From a bacterium (GTDB taxonomy: Bacteria > Zhuqueibacterota > Zhuqueibacteria > Residuimicrobiales > Residuimicrobiaceae), in contig JAKQNR010000010.1 in NCBI GenBank assembly GCA_029565685.1, positions 1-34,403 of the forward strand: a stretch of DNA of 34,403 bases, in the 5' to 3' direction. Below are positions 17,868 to 25,547 of the stretch, in pieces. Each line of letters starts with the position of its first letter. The first letter of the stretch is position 1. A program made the position numbers and the translations under genes. The notes under the pieces are model-generated. The model was not told the origin of the DNA and did not search any database. It saw only the letters and a list, made by a program, of their open reading frames with translations.

Positions 17868-18916
17868 ATGAAAATGATCACTGCACATGCCGGACCCAGG
17901 CCCCTGTATCAAATCCTCACCGAACAGTACAAACAGGCGATTCTCACCCAGATCTACCCGCCCGGCGGTCGGATTGATTCAACCCATAAAATGATCCGGC
18001 GCCACAGGGTCTCCCGTGAAACCGTAAAAAAAGTGCTGCAATCTTTGCGGCAACAAGGTCTTATCATGAAAAAACCTGGCAAGGGCTCGTTTGTCGCCGA
18101 CCTCGGGCCGCTGCAAAACGTCCTGGGCGTCATCGTCCCCTTCTTCGCTTCCCAAATCGAACAGCTCCTCCGCCACTTGCGCCGACGAATAGCCCCTCTC
18201 GGATGCTGCCTCGAAGCATTCCTCGATTACAACAACTGGCAGGAGGAGATCCGCCTGGTTGCACAGCTGATCACTCAACGCTATGAAGCGGCGATCGTGG
18301 TCCTCACCTTTAACGAATCCAAAACCGCGCAGTTTTACCGACGCCTGCAAACCAGCAAGCCCATCGTCAGCCTGCTCAACCACGCCACGCCGGTTCGTCC
18401 TTTTCTTATGTTATTCAGAGCGACGATCTGGGCGCGCACCAGGCGGTGCAATATCTGTTGCAGCGCTGTCGCGGCTCGATCGGCTATATCAAAAACCAGA
18501 CCTGGCCCGGACAAAATATGGTGCAGCAGGTGATGCAGGAGACCTTTTGCGCCCATCTGCACCAGGCCGATGCAGCAAGAGTTTGCGCCATTATCGACAA
18601 CGTTGATTCGCTCGATCGCGAGGCTTTTCTTGCGCTGCGGTTGAGCGGTCCTTTTTGCTGTGATGATATCGATGCGGTGCGCATCCTCGGCCGGCTGAAA
18701 GAGTGGAATGCCTATTCAAGTGAAAAGATCGCCCTCGTCAGCTATAGCCACACCGATTTGGCGCGTTTTTTCGCCCACGCCATCACTTCGATCGATTCCT
18801 ATTACGCCGAGATGGCCGCCCTGACCGCTGAAATCATTCAAGCCTCCCGCCAGGGGAGCGATATATTTTTCAATATGTCTTACAACCGGACCTGGTGGTT
18901 CGGGAAACATGAATAA
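17868..18916 (+). pseudogene. GntR-HTH/LacI-type sugar-responsive regulator, frameshifted
   Basis: The first frame gives a GntR-type winged helix (residues about 12-78: PLYQILTEQYKQAILTQIYP, RVSRETVKKVLQSLRQQGLI, KKPGKGSFVAD) and then a periplasmic-binding-like domain of LacI type (NVLGVIVPFFASQIEQLL, YEAAIVVLTFNES, KPIVSLLNHATPVRP). At about 18405-18413, in the CCTTTTCTTATG tract, the frame changes. The continuing frame reads SYVIQSDDLGAHQAVQYLL, GSIGYIKNQTWPGQ, GPFCCDDIDAVRIL and EKIALVSYSHTDLARFFA to TAA 18916, exactly what the LacI-type domain should contain. A one-base deletion explains it. The intact protein would be about 350 residues, like AraR. If the lesion is real the regulator is inactive as an effector sensor; if a sequencing error, it is the local candidate repressor for the nearby palindromes. 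The next gene starts 14 bases later. Confidence 0.78.
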
Positions 18917-18930
18917 AAGGAGCGCATGAA

Positions 18931-19818
18931 ATGGCCAAAATGTCGATTGTTGACGCGGTCAAGAGCGGCCGCATTCTCATCTCCGACGGCGCCTGGGGCA
19001 CTTTTTTACAGGCCAAGGGGCTGCACTCCGGCGAATGCCCGGAATGGTGGTGCATCGCGCGGCCGGACGATGTTTTTGATATCGCCAAAAGCTACATCGA
19101 CGCCGGCAGCGATATGATCGAGACCAACAGCTTTGGCGGATCGCGGTTCAAGTTGAGCCATTACGGCCTGGCGGATCGCGCCGTCGAGCTCAACCGCGCG
19201 GCCGCGCAGATTTCCCGGCGCGCCGCCGGACCGGACCACTGGGTGATCGCCTCGATCGGGCCGACCGGCAAAATGCTGCTGATGGGCGATGTCAGCGAAG
19301 AGGAGCTGTATGACGGTTTCAAGGAACAGGCGATGGCGCTGGAGGAGGGCGGAGCAGACGCCATCTGCATCGAAACCATGAGTGCGCTCGACGAGGCCTC
19401 TTTGGCGGTGCGCGCCGCGCGGGAGAATACCGGCTGTGAAGTGATCTGTACGTTTACCCTGGAACGCACCCAGAAAGGCGCCTACCGCTCGATGATGGGC
19501 GTATCGCCTTCCAGCGCCGCACAAGCCGCATTGGATGCCGGCGCTCACATCATCGGCACCAACTGCGGCAACGGCCTGAAGCGCATGGTCGATATTGTCC
19601 GGGAAATGAAGCCCATCGCCGGCGAGGTTCCGATCCTGGTGCATGCCAATGCCGGTTTGCCGCAAAATATCAACGGCAAGGATGTTTTTCCCGACACGCC
19701 GGAGGATATGGCCGCATTGGTGCCGGCGATCATCGAGGCCGGGGCGCGCATTATCGGCGGTTGCTGCGGCACCACGCCGGCGCATATCCGCGCCATCAAA
19801 CAAGCCGTCTTTGCCTGA
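18931..19818 (+). CDS. Homocysteine S-methyltransferase family protein (BHMT/MetH-N like)
   Basis: A 295-residue, full-length member of the S-methyl_trans family, zinc-dependent barrel enzymes that move a methyl group onto homocysteine or another thiol. Visible landmarks are ISDGAWGTFLQAKG at the first strand, the MIETNSFGGSRFKL substrate loop, GADAICIETMSALDEA, and the three zinc cysteines: C212 in GTNCGNG and C278/C279 in IGGCCGTTP. In some relatives the methyl donor is a methylcorrinoid carried by a partner protein; no corrinoid protein or radical or uroporphyrinogen-decarboxylase-like partner is seen here. AAAGGAG precedes the start. Only 14 bases separate it from the regulator gene, so they are probably co-transcribed. 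The donor (SAM, S-methylmethionine, betaine or glycine-betaine type) is not predictable. Confidence 0.88.
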   Translation: MAKMSIVDAVKSGRILISDGAWGTFLQAKGLHSGECPEWWCIARPDDVFDIAKSYIDAGSDMIETNSFGGSRFKLSHYGLADRAVELNRAAAQISRRAAGPDHWVIASIGPTGKMLLMGDVSEEELYDGFKEQAMALEEGGADAICIETMSALDEASLAVRAARENTGCEVICTFTLERTQKGAYRSMMGVSPSSAAQAALDAGAHIIGTNCGNGLKRMVDIVREMKPIAGEVPILVHANAGLPQNINGKDVFPDTPEDMAALVPAIIEAGARIIGGCCGTTPAHIRAIKQAVFA

Positions 19819-20209
19819 CCCTTGACCGATAACTCGAGGGAGAATCACCATATCCTTGCCTATACCCTGTTTTCTCGCCGCCGGTTTCAATCAACCGGTC
19901 AAAAAGGCGGACCTTTGGATCCGATCCGCGGAATTCGCCAGGGAGGGCGATGAAGAATTCTCACCCACGGCCGATCTTTTCTTCCCAGCGGCCATTCGCC
20001 ATGCTCCGTAGCCCGAAAATGCAGCCGTGCTGGCCGGTCGCCTCTGCCATGAGCTGGGCCAAGCCACGACAAAGGAAACGCAATACACGCAGAAGTATTG
20101 CATTAAGGGCTTGACCACAGCTCGATAATAAGCTATATTTAAACATAGGAAGAATCAAAACCATTCACAATGCCGCAAAGCAATTTGTCATCTCTGAAAA
20201 AAGGTTTAT
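19819..20209. other. Gap before the SRPBCC gene, with a promoter at its end
   Basis: Open frames here carry no recognisable motif. A CCGGTT/AACCGG hairpin (19881-19898) without a T-run may mark the end of the methyltransferase transcript. The sigma-70-type promoter listed next lies near the right end. Confidence 0.45.
20111..20139 (+). promoter_or_regulatory. Sigma-70-type promoter of the SRPBCC gene
   Basis: TTGACC (20111-20116) and TATATT (20134-20139) are separated by exactly 17 bases and match the -35 and -10 consensus at 5 of 6 positions each. The ATG is about 70 bases downstream. Confidence 0.65.
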
Positions 20210-20671
20210 ATGAAACAGATTGCAACGAACGAAACAGCGCCGGCCTTCGCAAGGCAGGAAGCCCACATTAACGCGCCGATCCAAGTCGTTTGGAGCATTT
20301 TGACCGATTTTGAAAAATGGCCGGAGTGGAATGAGAGCGTCAAGGAAATGCGGTTTCAAGGCCCAGTCGAGGCCGGCGCCGAGTTCCGCTGGAAGGCTGG
20401 AGGCATGAGGATTCGTTCGCGAATTGAACAATTCACCTCGCCGTTTACTATTGTCTGGTCCGGGCGTACCATGGGCATACGCGCGATCCATTCATGGACG
20501 TTGACAGAAGAAACAAATGGCACCCACGTCAGAACCGAAGAGTCCTTTGAAGGATGGTTGGCATGGCTTTTCGCCGGGCAAATGCGAAAAGCATTGGCCA
20601 ATGCACTGCACCAAGGACTCGCTGCGCTGAAAAACGAAGCAGAAAAAAAGCATTGCGCAACTCGGAACTAA
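20210..20671 (+). CDS. SRPBCC (START/Bet v1-like) family protein
   Basis: A 153-residue protein of the SRPBCC ligand-pocket superfamily (polyketide cyclase/dehydrase type). The opening ARQEAHINAPIQVVWSILTDFEKWPEWNESV is the classic family start; then come the beta-strand pairs GAEFRWKAGGMRIRSRIEQF, FTIVWSGRTMGIRAIHSWTL and GTHVRTEESFEGW, and the long C-terminal helix KALANALHQGLAALKNEAEK closes the pocket. These proteins bind hydrophobic or small ligands; the ligand is unknown. AAAGG sits 5 bases before the ATG and a good promoter lies upstream, so it is probably the first gene of a two-gene unit with the membrane protein that follows after 68 bases. Confidence 0.87.
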   Translation: MKQIATNETAPAFARQEAHINAPIQVVWSILTDFEKWPEWNESVKEMRFQGPVEAGAEFRWKAGGMRIRSRIEQFTSPFTIVWSGRTMGIRAIHSWTLTEETNGTHVRTEESFEGWLAWLFAGQMRKALANALHQGLAALKNEAEKKHCATRN

Positions 20672-20739
20672 TCCCGCAGCCGCGACAGGTCGCGGTGGGG
20701 GCTGGTCTGTTGGATAACGTCAATGAGGTCGCTGTAAAT

Positions 20740-21135
20740 ATGGTGAATCGACGAGGAGAGAAAATCGGTTGGCTGGCAGGTTGGATCGGAGGATTCAGCT
20801 GGGTCGCCATTCTGTCCATTCTCTTTATGGCAAGAGGTCAATGGGCTTCCGGCTTAATCGGTATTCTGTTGGTGATGATCGCCTGGATAACCGTTGTTTA
20901 TCTATCTCCCTGGAGGCATCCCAAGACCCCATATTGGAAACTGATGCTGGGGCCGTACGCGCTTTTAGTGCCGGCGGCAATCTGGGCCATATGGGCTTTT
21001 GGCGGGATCCAAAGAGGCGATTGGAATGGATGGTCTTTCTTGTGGCTATTGCCGCTTTTTATTCCCGTTGGGGTTATAGGCAACCGATGTTGGGACGATT
21101 ATCAATCCTGTTCAGACAAGAAAAGCAAGCCATAA
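20740..21135 (+). CDS. Small membrane protein, function unknown
   Basis: About 131 residues with three to four membrane helices: WLAGWIGGFSWVAILSILFM, GLIGILLVMIAWITVVYL, LMLGPYALLVPAAIWAIWAF and FLWLLPLFIPVGVIG. The hydrophilic link SPWRHPKTPYWKLM is strongly basic and the tail DDYQSCSDKKSKP is cytosolic-looking. The frame is open further upstream (to 20554), but that part is inside the SRPBCC gene, so ATG 20740 (GAGG about 12 bases before it) is the sensible start. Family not recognised. Confidence 0.68.
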   Translation: MVNRRGEKIGWLAGWIGGFSWVAILSILFMARGQWASGLIGILLVMIAWITVVYLSPWRHPKTPYWKLMLGPYALLVPAAIWAIWAFGGIQRGDWNGWSFLWLLPLFIPVGVIGNRCWDDYQSCSDKKSKP

Positions 21136-21285
21136 TCCTTCACATTAGATTGCATACTAAAGGCGCCAGGCTTTTATTCTAGAGGCTGCAACCACCGAAT
21201 TCAACCGGAAACCCGGCTTTCGGCTCCGGGGGCGATCCCATGGTCTAAAGGTCGGTTAAGGAAAATGGACAAGGAGGTCCTGATC

Positions 21286-21441
21286 ATGTTGCCAGTCGAA
21301 GAAACGAATGAGGTAAATCCGATCTGCCCGCATTGCGGCAAAGTGCTTTTTAAAGTTTTGTGCCGCGGGCTGGAGAGCGTCTTTGGCAAAAGATATATCT
21401 ACTTTTACCCTGAATGCCATAAAGTCCTGGGAGTATCCTAG
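21286..21441 (+). pseudogene. Small zinc-ribbon protein gene with damaged end
   Basis: A 51-residue product with CPHCGKVLFKV at residues 14-24 and GKRYIYFYPECHKVLGVS at the end. AAGGAGG lies 8 bases before ATG 21286, a strong ribosome site. After the TAG (21439-21441) the same frame continues RKGFWMG and then ends at TAG 21465. From memory, the conserved family ends KVLGVSHRKGFWMG, so the first TAG is probably a premature stop replacing one codon. The second metal pair should be CPxC but reads YPEC; the first cysteine is tyrosine (TAC for TGC). Both changes point to loss of function. Too short and damaged for a confident function; zinc binding through C14/C17 is expected of the intact form. 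Confidence 0.6.
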
Positions 21442-21618
21442 CGTAAAGGGTTCTGGATGGGATAGGATCCGTTTATGGTAAAACGTTTTTTCATCAGCAC
21501 CGAACCCAAAGAAACGCCGCCATTCGCCACGTCTCGAGATTTTACTTCTCGCTGTTGATAGCCTGAGAGCAGATTATCCATCTCATGGCCTTCCCGCTGT
21601 CCGGCCGGACGTGACTGC

Positions 21619-22275
21619 GTGAACGCCGCACCCCTCAGTCATGGGAGAGAGGAATTGTTCACAGCTCTCTGTTTAAAAAAATCTTCGCGAAAGCGGACGC
21701 TCCTTCCCTTTGCCATAGGCTTACTGCTCATTGGGCCATCCTTTTCCCAGGAATTGCGGTTTCTCAAAGAAAAGATCACGGTAAACGTTCACGACGGTTA
21801 TTGCAGAGTGCGGGGAACCTATTTCTTGAAAAATGCCGCCGCCACTCCGGTTACGAGGATTTTTTATTATCCGGTTGCCGTCAATGCAACAATGCCTTTT
21901 CCCCACTTTTGGCGGGTTGAAAACCCCCCGTCCACCAGCCTCCCTTTTGCCGTCGGCGACAGCGGGATTTCTTTCTCAAAAAAAATTGCCCCTCATTCTA
22001 TGGACTCTTTTCAAGTTGAATATCAGCAAAAAACAGCCCGGAGAGCGTTTGAATATGTTTTGACCTCTACCAGCTCCTGGAAGGCGCCCATAGATTCTGC
22101 TGAAATAGTCGTGTTAGTCCCGAAAAAATTCAAATTACAATCCATCTCAATTCCCTATGACCGGGTGATCCAACGCAGGGATAGGTTGGAATATATCATC
22201 ACTAGAAGTCATTTTTTTCCAAACAAAAACTTGTTCATCAATTGGGAGGACAGAGCGGATGAGACGGTGCATTAA
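21619..22275 (+). CDS. Exported protein of unknown function
   Basis: About 218 residues with an N-terminal basic stretch (KKSSRKR) and a signal peptide (TLLPFAIGLLLIGPSFSQ). The mature part is predicted beta-rich, for example ITVNVHDGYCRVRGTYFLKN, TRIFYYPVAVNATMPFPHF, FSKKIAPHSMDSFQVEYQQK and KAPIDSAEIVVLVPKKFKLQ. That pattern is like an Ig/transthyretin-type surface protein, but no family is recognised. The start may instead be TTG 21652, after GAGAGAGGA. It overlaps the next gene by 17 bases, so the two are translationally coupled and probably work together. Confidence 0.6.
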   Translation: MNAAPLSHGREELFTALCLKKSSRKRTLLPFAIGLLLIGPSFSQELRFLKEKITVNVHDGYCRVRGTYFLKNAAATPVTRIFYYPVAVNATMPFPHFWRVENPPSTSLPFAVGDSGISFSKKIAPHSMDSFQVEYQQKTARRAFEYVLTSTSSWKAPIDSAEIVVLVPKKFKLQSISIPYDRVIQRRDRLEYIITRSHFFPNKNLFINWEDRADETVH

Positions 22276-23045
22276 GCGTTTACTGCCATTACTCCTTTTG
22301 TTCAGCGTCCGCCTAATCGATGCAAATCCCGTCGTTCTTCATTTCTTTAATGAGTTAGCATTCGATTCCAGCAAATGGTTTTTAGAACTAACCAAAGACG
22401 GAAGATCTGGCAACATGGAGCCGATGAGCTTGGATGGATGCTATTTGACCTCCTGCACGGATACTTCATTTTTTTTACAGGGACTAACGCTAGACAGTAC
22501 CTATTTGGTGATTACAGCAGACAGTCTGCAGACTCTTTTTCGCATCAATCCCGCTGGGGATGTCATACGATTATTACTTCTATGGTAGACAAGCACGGAC
22601 AGACGACCAGGGGGATTATCGCGTAACCATTTTAACGGCTTGGGTCGACTTGCATCATTTTAAAGCGGGCCATCAGAACAAAGACTTGTGTGTTCAAGTA
22701 TATCCTGAAACCACGATCACAGCCGAGGTATCGCTTGACTTGGTTCAATCGGTAACGGAAAAGAATGCTTCTCCCCTCTTGAACGATTATGCATTGCATT
22801 TCAACTATCCCAATCCGTTTAATCAGGCGACCACGTTCACCTATAAAATTCCAATCGACGATTATCTGGAAATCTCGATTTACAACCTGGAAGGACAGCG
22901 GGGCGAAAATTTATACTCAGGATTTCAGCAAGCGGGCCAGCATACCTTGAGCTGGAATGCGCAACACGCTCCATCCGGCATATACCTCTATCGATTGAAA
23001 TCCGCCAATATAACTTTAACGCAAAAATGCTTATTGCTCAAGTAA
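22259..23045 (+). pseudogene. T9SS-exported protein gene, frameshifted
   Basis: The first frame starts at ATG 22259 (GGGAGGA before it, inside the preceding gene) with signal peptide LLPLLLLFSVRLIDA and beta-rich sequence to RINPAGD. It then runs into a stop at 22588. The next frame continues GMSYDYYFYGRQARTDDQG and ends with a complete T9SS type A sorting domain: FNYPNPFNQATTFTYKI, IYNLEGQ, SGIYLYRLKS. The join is at GGGG 22556-22559; with one G fewer the reading NPAG-MSYDYYFYG is continuous. Without the shift the product would be about 262 residues, resembling a short lamin-tail-like surface protein. The function of the ectodomain is unknown. If the shift is real, the protein loses its export tag. 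Confidence 0.7.
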
Positions 23046-23046
23046 T

Positions 23047-23086
23047 CCGTTCATTCACCAATGAAAAAGGATGATCCAATGAACGG
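23047..23086 (+). terminator. Stem-loop after 22259-23045
   Basis: CCGTTCATT (23047-23055) and AATGAACGG (23078-23086) are perfect 9-bp arms around 22 bases, starting right after the stop codon. No T-run follows, so an intrinsic terminator is only possible. Confidence 0.35.
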
Positions 23087-23335
23087 CTAATCGAAAAATC
23101 GCCGCAATTTTATCAGATCGGCGCAGGAACAAAAGAGAGAGTTCGCCCGGCGTAATCCCTGGCAGAAGAAACTCCTCTTCAAGACTATCTATTCATTACA
23201 AAGGGATCGCCGGCAATAAATTCCTCCGCCGGCTAACGCGTAGTGAAAATGGCTATGGCTCCTGCGGCGGATTGCCAACGGGGCTCTTTCAGCCAAAAGA
23301 CCATAAACATCGATCGCTGTAACCACGCTACATTT

Positions 23336-25180
23336 TTATTTCAGCAACAACATGGTATGCGTCGCCGTGGCATCATCCACTTGCAAGCGGCACAGATAGG
23401 CTCCTGAAGCCACTGGATGGCGATCATCATCGCGCCCATCCCAGCGAACCTGTTGCCGGCCGCTCAACAGCCGGTCATCCACCAAGGTGCGCACCTTCCG
23501 TCCGCTCATATCCACGATCGTCAATCTCACCTTGCTCAATCCCGGCACCGTATAATCGATCACAGTTTGCGAATTGAACGGATTGGGGTAATTGCCTGCA
23601 AGGCTCAGGTTCGTTGGCGTCGCGTATCGGCCTTTAACACCGGTCGTGCTGCCCTCGGTGATATTGATGATCTGATTCACCGGCACGCCCAGCAATCGAT
23701 CGACCTTGCCGCTGGGCCAGCTAACAATGACGGAATCGACCAGGGTGCGTTGCTGAAAACCAAAATGCTGGGTAAACGGGTTCATGCTGTTGTACCCATT
23801 GCCGCCTTGTACCTCGCGGATTTGCGACAGATCGCCAGCGACACAGCGAATCCGGGCGCCGATGGCGGACCGATTGCTTTGCACTCCGGTCAAGCGAAAC
23901 TCCAGCCAATTGTTTTGGTTGCCGATCAGGTTTTCTAACAGCAAATCCATGCCGCCGCCGAGACCAGGCGGGATGAGTGTTGGACCGGCTTGAACATATA
24001 AATCCAAATCGCCGTCATTATCCACGTCCCCAAACGCGGCGGCGTAATGTTTCTGCCCCTGATCCGTGATCGCCATGGTATGGCCGACCTCGACAAAACC
24101 CGTTGCCCCATCATTGCGATACAATTTGTTTTCGGATTTGCCGTTATATTGGCCTTCCTGGGAGCTGACGAACAAATCCAGGTCCGCATCGTTGTCATAG
24201 TCGCCCCACACCGCGGTGGCGGAGGCATGAAAAACGCCCCAGCCGGCCGGATCGTAATTATCGACATGCAACTCGGCCGCAACATTGGGCCACTCCCCCG
24301 CGCCCTCGTTGCGAAACAGCCGGTTGGCCTTTTCGTCATCGCAGACGTACAGATCCAAACGTCCATCGTTATTATAATCGCCCCATGCGCCGCTGCGAGA
24401 GTGGCCGATCGCACCCACTCCACTGGTCTTGGTAATGTTGGTGATATCGACAAATCGATCGCCATCATTGCGGAATAGCATGTCCCCATTGCGACCGCCG
24501 GCGATGAAAAAATCCGGATCGCGGTCGTCATCGATGTCAGCCCAAACCATTCCATGCCACATGCCGGAAACGTTTGCCTGCATCTGCGTGGCCACGTTGA
24601 CAAAATGGGTACCCCCTTCATTTTTCCAGAGAAAAATTCCCGATCCGGGGCCGCCTTCGATACACATGCCGACCAGCAAATCCACCCAGCCATCGGTGTT
24701 ATAGTCCGCCCAACCGCAAGCGAGGCTGAATTTATTATCCGTATAGTCAATACCCATTGATTCACCGACCTCGGTGAATTTCATATTGCCATTATTCTTG
24801 AAGAGAAAATCCTTCAGACTCACCTGCATGGTGGCATAGGCGTCCAGCAAGCCGTCGTTGTTATAATCCGCAAACCGGCATTCCGCGTAGACGCCCGTTG
24901 AATCCGCTTGGATAAACGGCTTGAGGCTTCCATCCGCCACTCCGCTGTTCAGGCAAAAGTTAGAACCTGGAAAGATATCGATCCACCCATCCTGGTCGAT
25001 ATCGATCAGCCCGCCGGCGTCTGAGATAACCCCTTCGGGATCGACGTTCAAATCCAAACCAACGGAGCGAAACACCTCGTCGGTCTGCGCCCAAACAGCC
25101 TGGGAAAGCAACACCAGCCCCAGGATGAACACGCACCATCGAACACCCTGAGCGCTTTTACAGCCGTTACGATGAGACAT
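23336..25180 (-). CDS. T9SS-exported FG-GAP/VCBS repeat protein with ASPIC/UnbV domain
   Basis: A 614-residue protein with signal peptide (VFILGLVLLSQAVWAQ). At least seven FG-GAP/VCBS calcium-binding repeats of the form DxDxDGxxD follow: IDQDGWIDIF, NNDGLLDAY, NTDGWVDLL, DDDRDPDFF, NNDGRLDLY, DNDADLDLF, DNDGDLDLY. They would build a beta-propeller. Residues about 425-510 are an ASPIC/UnbV domain (NWLEFRLTGVQSNRSAIGARI, REVQGGNGYNSMN, HFGFQQRTLVDSVIVSWPSG). The end (from about 535) is a T9SS/FlgD-like sorting domain: GNYPNPFNSQTVIDYTV, SGRKVRTLVD, SGAYLCRLQV. Such proteins are surface-exposed and have been linked to polymer or metal contact; no enzymatic residues are seen. GGGAGG precedes the ATG. 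Convergent with the gene on its left. Confidence 0.85.
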   Translation of the reverse strand: MSHRNGCKSAQGVRWCVFILGLVLLSQAVWAQTDEVFRSVGLDLNVDPEGVISDAGGLIDIDQDGWIDIFPGSNFCLNSGVADGSLKPFIQADSTGVYAECRFADYNNDGLLDAYATMQVSLKDFLFKNNGNMKFTEVGESMGIDYTDNKFSLACGWADYNTDGWVDLLVGMCIEGGPGSGIFLWKNEGGTHFVNVATQMQANVSGMWHGMVWADIDDDRDPDFFIAGGRNGDMLFRNDGDRFVDITNITKTSGVGAIGHSRSGAWGDYNNDGRLDLYVCDDEKANRLFRNEGAGEWPNVAAELHVDNYDPAGWGVFHASATAVWGDYDNDADLDLFVSSQEGQYNGKSENKLYRNDGATGFVEVGHTMAITDQGQKHYAAAFGDVDNDGDLDLYVQAGPTLIPPGLGGGMDLLLENLIGNQNNWLEFRLTGVQSNRSAIGARIRCVAGDLSQIREVQGGNGYNSMNPFTQHFGFQQRTLVDSVIVSWPSGKVDRLLGVPVNQIINITEGSTTGVKGRYATPTNLSLAGNYPNPFNSQTVIDYTVPGLSKVRLTIVDMSGRKVRTLVDDRLLSGRQQVRWDGRDDDRHPVASGAYLCRLQVDDATATHTMLLLK

Positions 25181-25449
25181 GACGGGCCTCCCTGTGATTT
25201 TTAAAAGACACCCTGCATCAAATCAAGCACTGGAATCTTGTGCCGCCACATCCATCGCCAACTTGGCTGACGCGCTAATCCCTTTGCCCTTTTAGCCGGC
25301 ACTAGCCTAAATATAGATGGTAACAGTTTTGCGGTCAAGTCCTTTGTAAAGAATTTTTGCCTTAGCAAGTCTCGGCAGAGTTTTTGAAGGTTCATGTGCT
25401 TGCCGAGGTTTCTTGTATTATCTGGGACGCTGATTTATTGGCTTTAGAT

Positions 25450-25466
25450 AATTTGCTTGTTTTTCA
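25450..25466 (+). promoter_or_regulatory. Upstream motif copy C
   Basis: AATTTGCTTGTTTTTCA matches AATTTGTTTGCTTTTCA of copies A and B at 15 of 17 positions and has the same orientation relative to the gene it precedes, 81 bases before the GH78 start. The palindrome is weaker here. The wider 76-base repeat is not clearly shared. Confidence 0.45.
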
Positions 25467-25485
25467 AAACCCGCCTGTCTACATT
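25457..25485 (+). promoter_or_regulatory. Weak candidate promoter of the GH78 gene
   Basis: TTGTTT (25457-25462) and TACATT (25480-25485) are 17 bases apart; the -35 lies inside motif copy C. Matches are moderate, as expected for a regulated promoter. Confidence 0.35.
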
Positions 25486-25547
25486 AGCGCTCAACCGAGC
25501 AAAAAAATTTATCCATCCATCACACCAACCTGGACCGGCAAAATTCT

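Larger units (their letters stand above)
25181..25547. other. Divergent intergenic region upstream of the rhamnosidase
   Basis: No gene. It holds the promoter region of the minus-strand FG-GAP gene and, near the right side, motif copy C and a weak promoter for the GH78 gene, listed separately. Confidence 0.5.

Noticed and set aside
19006..19890. Long minus-strand frame opposite the homocysteine methyltransferase
   Set aside because: It is the antisense shadow of a gene with clear zinc-site motifs; its translation has no recognisable domain.
9611..21465. Possible TAG recoding: none of the intact genes ends in TAG, and in-frame TAGs occur in the dioxygenase and zinc-ribbon genes
   Set aside because: The dioxygenase TAG is a by-product of a one-base deletion, and the zinc-ribbon frame itself ends with TAG at its expected natural end. 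The small gene number makes the absence of terminal TAG unsurprising.
23210..23240. GCCGGC...GCCGGC repeat between convergent genes
   Set aside because: GCCGGC is self-complementary and common in this sequence; no terminator structure results.
23417..23938. Plus-strand frame opposite the FG-GAP gene end
   Set aside because: Antisense to the conserved UnbV and sorting domains; no ribosome site.
23935..24765. Minus-strand 276-codon frame inside the FG-GAP gene
   Set aside because: Shadow frame produced by the repetitive aspartate-rich coding sequence; no signal or domain.
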